From Paraspadella gotoi (taxonomy: Eukaryota > Chaetognatha): a DNA stretch of 64,000 nucleotides. The first letter of the stretch is position 1. The number at the start of each line of letters is the position of its first letter. The stretch spans positions 7,960,606 through 8,024,605 of the forward strand of contig CM119266.1 in the NCBI GenBank assembly GCA_051294375.1. Direction: 5' to 3'. The notes under the pieces are model-generated. The model searched no databases, was not told where the DNA came from, and saw only the letters and a program-made list of their open reading frames with translations. Shown piece by piece: positions 57,224 through 64,000 of this stretch. Both the position numbers and the translations under genes were made by a program.

Positions 57224-58420
57224 ATGTCTCGAATAAATAGAAAAGAAATTAAAGAAACAATTTTGATAAAAAGGCCAAAATATAGACTACCTAGAAAAAT
57301 AAATTGGAAAAAAAATATGGATAATATAGCAAACTTCATAGATATATATACTAAAGATTGGATAAAAAAAGAAAATCAGGTCAATAAAGACACAAATATA
57401 AATATCAATGTTTTAAATGTATGGAAAAAGAGGTTTTAAATTAGTTAAAAAACGGTATAGAATATTGCAAAAATAAAGTTAAAAATACTTTCTCATTAAA
57501 TATTACGGGTTTTTAAAAACTGAACTAAATAGATTACAAGATAAATTTATAATAACACCAGCAGACAAGGCTCAAAACAATATTATTTTACATGTAAAAA
57601 TTCTATTACAAAAGATTAAAGAAGAATTAATAGACTCACAATCATATAACTTCACTAATGAAACCGCTGAAAGTATCAATAAACAGAATAGCTAAATTTA
57701 GTGAAGATTATGGAATTAAAGTAAAAGACGAAATGAAAGAAATTCCTATTATTTATTTTATTCCTAAAATGCATAAAAGTCCTACAAAACAAAGATACAT
57801 AGCTGGCTCTAAAATATGTTCTCTCAACACATTTTTCAAAATGTTTAAAGCTAATGCTAAAACATCTTAAAGTATACTATCAAGTAGTTTTTCAAAGATC
57901 TGAATAAAACATTATTGGATAATTGATAATTCTTTGGAGTTTTTGGAAAAAATTTCTCAATTAAAAACAGATTTTCTAGAAACATATGATTTTTCAACAT
58001 TATATCCATCACTTCCTCATTATGAAATTAGGAGTAAGCTAAAAATTTCATTCAGAACAATTTTTTCTAGGAAAATAAAACATATATAAATGTAAATCAT
58101 AATAAAGCTTATTTTTCAAATACTAAGAATAAGGGATATATTTCTTTTACTGAGAAAGATTTGAATATTGTCCTCAACTTTATTTTAGATAATGTTTTTT
58201 GTCAAATTTGGCTCCTTAATATACAAACAAACATTAGGAATACCAATTGGACTAGATTCTGGACAAGATATTGCCAATATGTTGTTATTTTATTTTGAAT
58301 CAACATATATGGAAAATATGTCAAAAAATAATTTAGGAATCGCAAGACAATTTAAAAATTGCTCAAGATATATTGATGACCTTTTTTCAGCCGATTTTAA
58401 GGATATAAGATTTTAAAATA
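57224..58420 (+). pseudogene. Penelope-like reverse transcriptase, frameshifted and truncated
   Basis: Five pieces in shifting frames: 57224-57439 (N-terminal basic region); about 57540-57656 (TPADKAQNNIILHVK, the DK..N motif); 57658-57870 (PIIYFIPKMHKSPTKQRYI); about 57950-58050 (TYDFSTLYPSLPHYE); and 58192-58416 (GIPIGLDSGQDIANMLLFYF then RYIDDLF). These are the ordered palm motifs of Penelope-like reverse transcriptases, ending with the YxDD catalytic pair. The thumb and endonuclease expected next are missing. Only the first ~330 bp are also in the left arm. It is inactive. Confidence 0.8.
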
Positions 58421-58889
58421 TAAGATAAGCAACAATGAAGAATCACCATTTGGTGATGGCTCGCCTATACCTGGATTAAAGAGCCGAAATCCATGAAGGG
58501 TATAGGTTCCCAACTGATGACCTTCCATTGTATAAACATAAAGATAAAAAATATTCAAAAAAGAAATAATTAAAAAAATAGGATGAAGAAAAAATAAAAT
58601 TTTCATTAAAGTATTTTAAAATTATATTCATGACATAAAGGTGCCCCTATAGACCTTTCCCCAGTATGTATCCCTATCAGAAACATACAATTCTACATGG
58701 TAGTCTTATCCCTATTGGTAAAAAAATCATATATAACGTTGGTCCCTCAAAAAATTATCCATTCCCACCCCTTTCTGTTCAGCCTCTTAGATATTATGAT
58801 TTTTCATTAATGACTTTCTAACAGAAATGATGTGTGATATCTATTAGAAAACTAGGACAGATAGTAATCTAACCTTGTGTTGTATAGAT
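58421..58889. other. Unassigned sequence after the reverse transcriptase
   Basis: No gene recognised. 58640-58890 has an evenly mixed composition unlike its surroundings and may belong to the repeat that follows. Confidence 0.4.
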
Positions 58890-59095
58890 GCTCCCTCTAT
58901 TTCCAGAAGACAACACTGACTTCCCCTTCCCAAATTGAATTATTAGATAAATAAAACATTTTTAAAAAGAAAGCATATATGTTTGAATAAATAATATAAG
59001 ATTAAATACTAAATCCTTCATAAAAATATTAAAATATTAAAATAGAAAAATGAAAAATAGTGAAACAAGTAATTTGCAAATTTTCATATTATAGT
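58890..59095 (-). repeat. Interspersed repeat family X, copy 3 (inverted)
   Basis: Begins CTCTATTTCCAGAAGACAAC and ends GTGAAACAAGTAATTTGCAA, the reverse complement of the ends of the copies at 26945 and 37185. Confidence 0.7.
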
Positions 59096-59128
59096 AAACA
59101 AAACAAATGTTGACATCTGATCATATCA

Positions 59129-59134
59129 TTTATT
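59129..59134 (-). terminator. Polyadenylation signal of the third family member
   Basis: AATAAA on the minus strand, 229 nt after the stop, within a 3-prime UTR that resembles that of the right-arm gene. Confidence 0.45.
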
Positions 59135-59362
59135 TGGGGCATCATTTCACTACAAATATCAAGTACAATTCAAATGTATTTGACAAGGACCTTGACACAA
59201 TTCTGTATTTTCAAAATGTGCGACTACAAATTTGAAAACCTATCAACCTACAATACAGCGACACCATATAAACACCAATAAGACAATGCTACAAAACGTT
59301 TTCCTTTCATTTCTTTCTCGATTTCTCTCTCTAACTCTCGCTCATTGTTTCCCTCTCTTCAT

Positions 59363-60511
59363 CTATCGCTTTCTTGTCAACAATAATTTCAGAAGATTTC
59401 TTCTGTATTTCTTGAGTTCCCGTTTCCGAAGCGACATTGTGAGTGGAGAACCGGTTGAAGCATCGGTTGGAGCAACGGTTGCAGCATCGGTTGGAGCAAC
59501 GGTTGAAGCAGCGGTTGAAGCAACAGTTGTAGTATTGGTTTGAGCAACTGTTGTAGCATTGGATGGTGCATCGGTTTGTGATTCAAACGGGTCAAAAATG
59601 AGGTCATCTAGATCTTCTCGTATTTCAGAAACGCGATCGGAAAGATTGTCGACGACGTCATTGAGGTATTGGAGTTGATCGGAAAGAGAGTTGACGACGT
59701 CGGTCAGGTTGTTGAGTTGCGATCTCACTGATGGAGGAGAGAAAGAGAGAGTGGGAGAGAAGAAAATGGTAACATCACGAATCACGGATAATGATTTAAG
59801 GGAACCCAGTTATAAAATTGATATCATGAGCTTAAGACTCTATGATTAAAGGAATTTGAATTGTGCTCGTCATTCCTTTCTGTTCGCAATGGATAATAGA
59901 AGAAATTCCCATCTCCTTGTTGCAACGGGAGCAAAGGACAAACTCATTATAGGGAATATTTTTCATTGCTCTTCCCTTGGTAGCAATGCCCTCCATTATT
60001 TTACTAATGCAGTGAAAGTCATTTTTCCGGGTTTTTTTTGTTTTATTTTGTTTTTTTCTATTTTTAGATGCAGAAAGCTAACATGATGCGTCCGGGAATT
60101 CTCTTTAGAGACAGATATGGAGAGACAGAGAGAGAGAGAGATGGAGAGAAAAAACAAGAACCGGCAAGTACATGGACAACATGTTGCGGCGCCGCAGTGA
60201 CTTTCTTAATAAAATAAAAAATAAATAACATAAAAAAATATTGAAAAACTAAAAATTATTGAATATTTAATAATAATATTATAAAGATATTGTAAAGAAC
60301 ACAAAAAATTTTTAAAATAAATTTGATATAAACTTGTATATGTACATATATTGTATAATGTAGCATACATAAAAAACATCTTAAAATAGTATTACTTTAT
60401 AATCAGATATATCTTAATATTACCAAACTTAATTTGGTATACAAAAATCGACAAACATGGGGTAAAAATTAAAATAACAGCAATTTGTGGTGGGCTGAGA
60501 GATTTCCAGGT

Positions 60512-60547
<36 letters not shown>

Positions 60548-60846
60548 AGCTCTTATTTGTTTTCAAATATTTTTATGTACGTACATAACATTATATTAGA
60601 GGTTGCCGACCAAATTAAAATTTAAAAGGGAACAGCATTAAACTAATAAATTATTTGTATTAATTATTGTATTAAAATATTTTTTTGCAAAAATGTTCCA
60701 AACCATGAGTATTGAGTAATGAGTAATGAGTAATGAGTAAATTTGATTCTGATAGAGCTCAAAAAGTTAAGCAAAAAATGTAATTATAACTTTTTAAAAT
60801 TTTGATGTTTTATTACTGAAAATTAGTAAAAACTGCTAAAATCATC

Positions 60847-60880
<34 letters not shown>

Positions 60881-61389
60881 TTTAAGGTTTTTCCCAATTT
60901 TAATCCACTTATTATCAAAATATTGAAAAAATAATTATACTTTGTGTAGACAACTTTTCAGAAGCTATCTGATTTTGCTTTTAAAAATAAAAAATTCAAA
61001 AATTTTTTTTGACATTTTCTATTTATAAATAAATATTAAAAAATTAATTACTAGTGCTTCTAGCCATTTTAGGAAATTTTGGTCCATTAAAAGTTTTCTC
61101 AGAAATGTATGAAGTTTCATTTGGGAAGGTTCTCAAATCAAACTTCTGACCCACCCCGTTGATAAAGATTGGCCCTACTTATATAATTATAATAATCACC
61201 TCCAGAATTTCCTTTACCCTTCGCCGATGCGGCCGAGACTGCGATAAACGTTAAAAAAAGTAGGGAAAATTAAAATCAAAACGAAAAATAATTATTAGAA
61301 AAGAGTAATATGGCCGGAAAATTAGCTATTCGGCATTACTTACTCATAGTCATGGCGATGACCAAGATTACAATTGGCTTCATATTCAT
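59363..61389 (-). CDS. Third member of the secreted-protein family, coiled-coil variant
   Basis: Exon 1 is 61389-61344 (46 nt, same length as in the right-arm gene). Exon 2 is 61238 to 61218 or 61200. The last exon is 59727-59363. Phases fit with either exon 2 end, giving 143 or 149 aa. The signal peptide (MNMKPIVILVIAM, then SAASA) and both flanking intron positions match the right-arm gene. The mature part differs: a heptad-like coiled coil (LNDVVDNLSDRVSEI), an Ala/Thr-rich section with 12-bp repeats (TVAPTDA), then the same kind of tail, KRELKKYRRNLLKLL. An NAT and an NTT sequon are present. A small exon between 61200 and 59727 could be missed. Function unknown; secreted precursor inferred. 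Confidence 0.68.
59440..59580. repeat. 12-bp tandem repeat inside the third family member
   Basis: Degenerate units such as GTTGGAGCATCG and GTTGAAGCAGCG encode the Ala/Thr/Pro section in steps of four residues. Confidence 0.7.
59728..61199. other. Intron of the third family member
   Basis: Contains a (TC)n array at 60511-60545, a GAGTAAT short tandem at 60709-60740 and a palindromic element. Nothing coding was identified. Confidence 0.5.
60600..61160. mobile_element. Palindromic non-autonomous element, copy 2
   Basis: Shares the layout of the element at 51755-52370: a GATTCTGATAGAGCTC-like word, a GAT-run centre at 60845-60880 and an answering GAAGCTATCTGATTTTGC word. Confidence 0.6.
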
Positions 61390-62374
61390 TTTAATTTTTT
61401 TTTCTCAAAAAGAAATTTTGGGAAAGAAAAGTGTTGATGAATAAAAATGAAATGATAACTTTCGATTTTTTTTTTCCTTTTGAAAAGAAAATTTATTGTA
61501 AGGAGGCAGAGAGGAATGAGACGAGCGACAGGGGGTCTACGAACAGGTTTGTCCAGAATTGAGTGTAAATATGTGTAAGTGTTAGGTAACCGCCAAATGC
61601 TCCAAGGAGAAATTGAAATCCCTCATTAAACTATTTTTCGGGTTTTGAGTCAAACTTTTCTTGGGTAAAGATGTCCAATTTTCTGGCCCTAATGCGAAGA
61701 AAGTAACATATAAAATTTTTTTTAAAATAAAGTTCGTTTTAGATTCTAAGATTCCTTAAAACAGTGAATAAGCTATATTCCTTAATGCTGCGAATGATCT
61801 ATATTTTATATACGTGCATTATAATATTAGAAAACAATAGGTAAGCTGTTTAAATGTGCAAAATCGACGTCTCATTAGACTTTCCCCGAATCGGGACATT
61901 TCAATCACTCAGTCGTCAACTGGTCATGTTTGTCATGTTTGTAATGTTTGTAATGTTTTTCCACCCACAGTGACACGAGAATACTACGATTCTAGATAAA
62001 TTACAAATACGAATTTATGAAACAATTACCTGGAAAAATAAAATACAATTCAACGTGAATTCTTCTTGTCACGTTTTTTTCTAAAAATATTACGAAACAC
62101 CCGCCAGAATTAGAAGAAAAACTCGTTTGGCTTCAATTTTTTAAGACACAAAGACTCGTTCGCTAATTAGGAGAGATTACGTGAGCTTTAAACGACCACC
62201 ACAAATTAAATCTCCCAAAAGGGTTCGATGGTCTGCGACGCATTGTCTTTGTGAGGGACGTCTCGATCAAATACATATACAGAAAAAAAGAATTGATCAG
62301 TCTGACGCTATGTTACAGTGTAACATAAATTACTTTACAAAGCGCACTATAGAATATTTAGGTAGATTAACTCA
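61390..62374. other. Upstream flank of the third family member
   Basis: 61390-61610 is alignable in outline with the upstream region of the right-arm gene. Further out are a short TGTTTGTCATGTTTGTAATG tandem near 61926-61960 and a 65-codon plus-strand frame at 62181 without recognisable features. Confidence 0.45.
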
Positions 62375-63899
62375 TTAATTGGGGATGAGCATCGTTTCTA
62401 AACAACTCATTGTTTTATATCAAATTTGGTAGCGTTCGATAGACAATTGCAAACATTATCTACATGCATAATTCCATCATAATCCGACAATCCGTTCAAA
62501 AGTAATCGCCAAAAAGCAATCGCAAAAATCGCTCTTCAAACCGATCAACTTTCCTTTAAAATCGAGCTCGTTTTGATCCAACAAAGATTAGTACTATGCG
62601 TAGTACTAAGCTTTAGAACCGGCGCACAGTGAGATCCTGGGCCTGAATTTTTCAAGAAAATCCCTTTCAGTTAAAAATAAATTTTTATTATATACGAATT
62701 ATAAAAATAATTTTTAAAAAAATTATTTGAATATTAAAATAATTAAAATATATTTTTTATAATTTTAAATAAATAAAATAAAATTATTTTATAATAAAAT
62801 ATATATATTATCAGATTATATAATAATAATAAAATAATAATAATAATAATAATAAAAATAATAATTATAATTAAAAAATAAAATTAAAAAATAAAATATT
62901 TTTATTTTATTTATTATTATTATTTTATTATTATTATTATTTTATTATTATTATTATTATTATTATTATATTATTATTATTATTATATTATTATTATTAA
63001 AATTAAAAAATTAAAATTTTTTAAAATTTATTATATTTAATATAATTATTATATTTTATTAAAATTAAAATTTTATTTTAATCTTATATTTTTTAATTAT
63101 ACCATGATAAAAAAAACTCGCAGTTTAAAAAAATTAGTTAATTTTATTGTAAAATATATTTTTTTATACATATATATAATATATAGTACTACCTTTCTCA
63201 GATTAAATAAAAAAATATTTTTAAAACTATAATTTTATTTATATAAATATTTTTATATATTATATAATAATATAAAAAAATTTAAAATTTATTTTTCTAG
63301 CATTTGGGACTCACAAGCAACACTGTGCGACGATTTTTGTTTTTAATAAGTTTTTATTGGACTTTTTTAAAATTTTGCATTATATTGAGAAAACGCTTTT
63401 GAATTAAGCCCGCGCTCTACCTGATTTGAATAGTAAAATCAATACAGTTTCTGTCAATTGTGTTCAAAATTGAAAAAAATGAAGGCTTGACTATGCAGTT
63501 TTCACCTAAAAAACCAGTTCATTTGATTGCTTTATCAAGCAATTAAGATTGCAAGAATTTTAATTTTGCTTTTTTTTCATCATGTAGAGAAGACAATAAG
63601 GTTTCAGAAACTGTACTAATATGTATGATTTGGTCTTTTTTACTCAAGAGCCAGGAGGTTTTCTTGGAATAGGGAAAAAACGACCTGACCAGTCTATTTA
63701 AATACCATTTTTTGGGCATGATAAATTGGGAATTTCGATCGCGCTCTACCTCCATTGGCTTCCCAAGACGCCAAGCTTTCGAAATCTGCCCATATTGATA
63801 TAATTTTTTTGGGCCGTGACTATGCAGTTTTGAATAGAAGTGAAATATAAAGGAATCTGATCGGAGCTTCGATTCGAACGATGCTCATCTCTACATTAA
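62375..63899. mobile_element. Possible TTAA-flanked non-autonomous DNA element
   Basis: TTAA at 62375-62378 and 63896-63899 borders about 1.5 kb whose ends are inverted: GATGAGCATCGTT on the left, AACGATGCTCATC on the right. The inside is AT-rich with a long ATT/TAA palindrome. No transposase frame is seen. Confidence 0.45.
62690..63300. repeat. Extreme AT-rich, self-complementary tract
   Basis: AATAATAATAAT runs near 62825-62860 face TTATTATTATTA runs near 62915-63000, so the strand can fold back on itself. Almost no G or C for about 500 bp. Confidence 0.85.
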
Positions 63900-64000
63900 T
63901 ACAAATCTTACGTAAATCGAGATACGTACAACGTGAGCAATTTGTCTCACGTGTTTTTTTTTTCTTCAAAAAACTCGTTTCTTTTCGCTCGAAAGAAAAT

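Larger units (their letters stand above)
53000..57550. repeat. Right arm of the large imperfect inverted repeat
   Basis: Reverse complement of 45600-50430. It holds the intact secreted-protein gene (minus strand) and Penelope-like sequences (plus strand), the mirror image of the left arm. The outer boundary is gradual near 57500-57600. Confidence 0.88.

Noticed and set aside
63543-63755. 70-codon minus-strand frame inside the TTAA-bordered element
   Set aside because: No transposase motif, and AT-rich surroundings make chance frames common.

Overview
The window is nuclear DNA from an invertebrate animal. Its genes are split by GT-AG introns of about 70 bp to more than 3 kb, microsatellites (GA/CT, GTC/GAC) are very dense, and there are tRNA-derived SINEs, foldback elements and a Penelope-like retroelement. 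A sigma-class glutathione transferase and a cystinosin fit an arthropod or a related invertebrate; the sequence alone does not fix the species. Five stretches of N mark assembly gaps.

Layout. 73-2620 (minus): a condensation/alcohol-acetyltransferase-fold acyltransferase in three exons with one in-frame TGA. 3653-9890 (minus): an unrecognised membrane protein with a signal peptide; two of its introns hold tandem repeats copied from its own exon edges, each broken by a SINE. 9891-13785: intergenic DNA with a large foldback element. 13786-18280 (plus): sigma GST in six exons, complete. 22220-30226 (plus): cystinosin in six exons, complete. 30227-45390: mostly repeats, gaps, a tRNA-Gly-like sequence and a few isolated exon-like stretches.

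45.4-64 kb is different: AT-rich, nearly free of GA/CT arrays, and dominated by an imperfect inverted repeat with arms of roughly 4.8 and 4.6 kb (about 45.6-50.43 kb and 53.0-57.55 kb). Each arm holds one copy of a four-exon gene for a small secreted protein and a piece of a Penelope-like element with a GIY-YIG endonuclease. The right gene copy is intact (128 aa) and the left is broken. A third, diverged member lies at 59363-61389. This family (signal peptide, acidic Thr-rich middle, cationic amphipathic tail) is the most interesting content and I recognise no known family for it.

The genes do not form an evident pathway. GST acts in detoxification or prostaglandin-type chemistry, cystinosin in lysosomal cystine export, and the acyltransferase probably on small molecules or lipids. 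The secreted family may be effector or defence peptides, which is an inference from architecture only.
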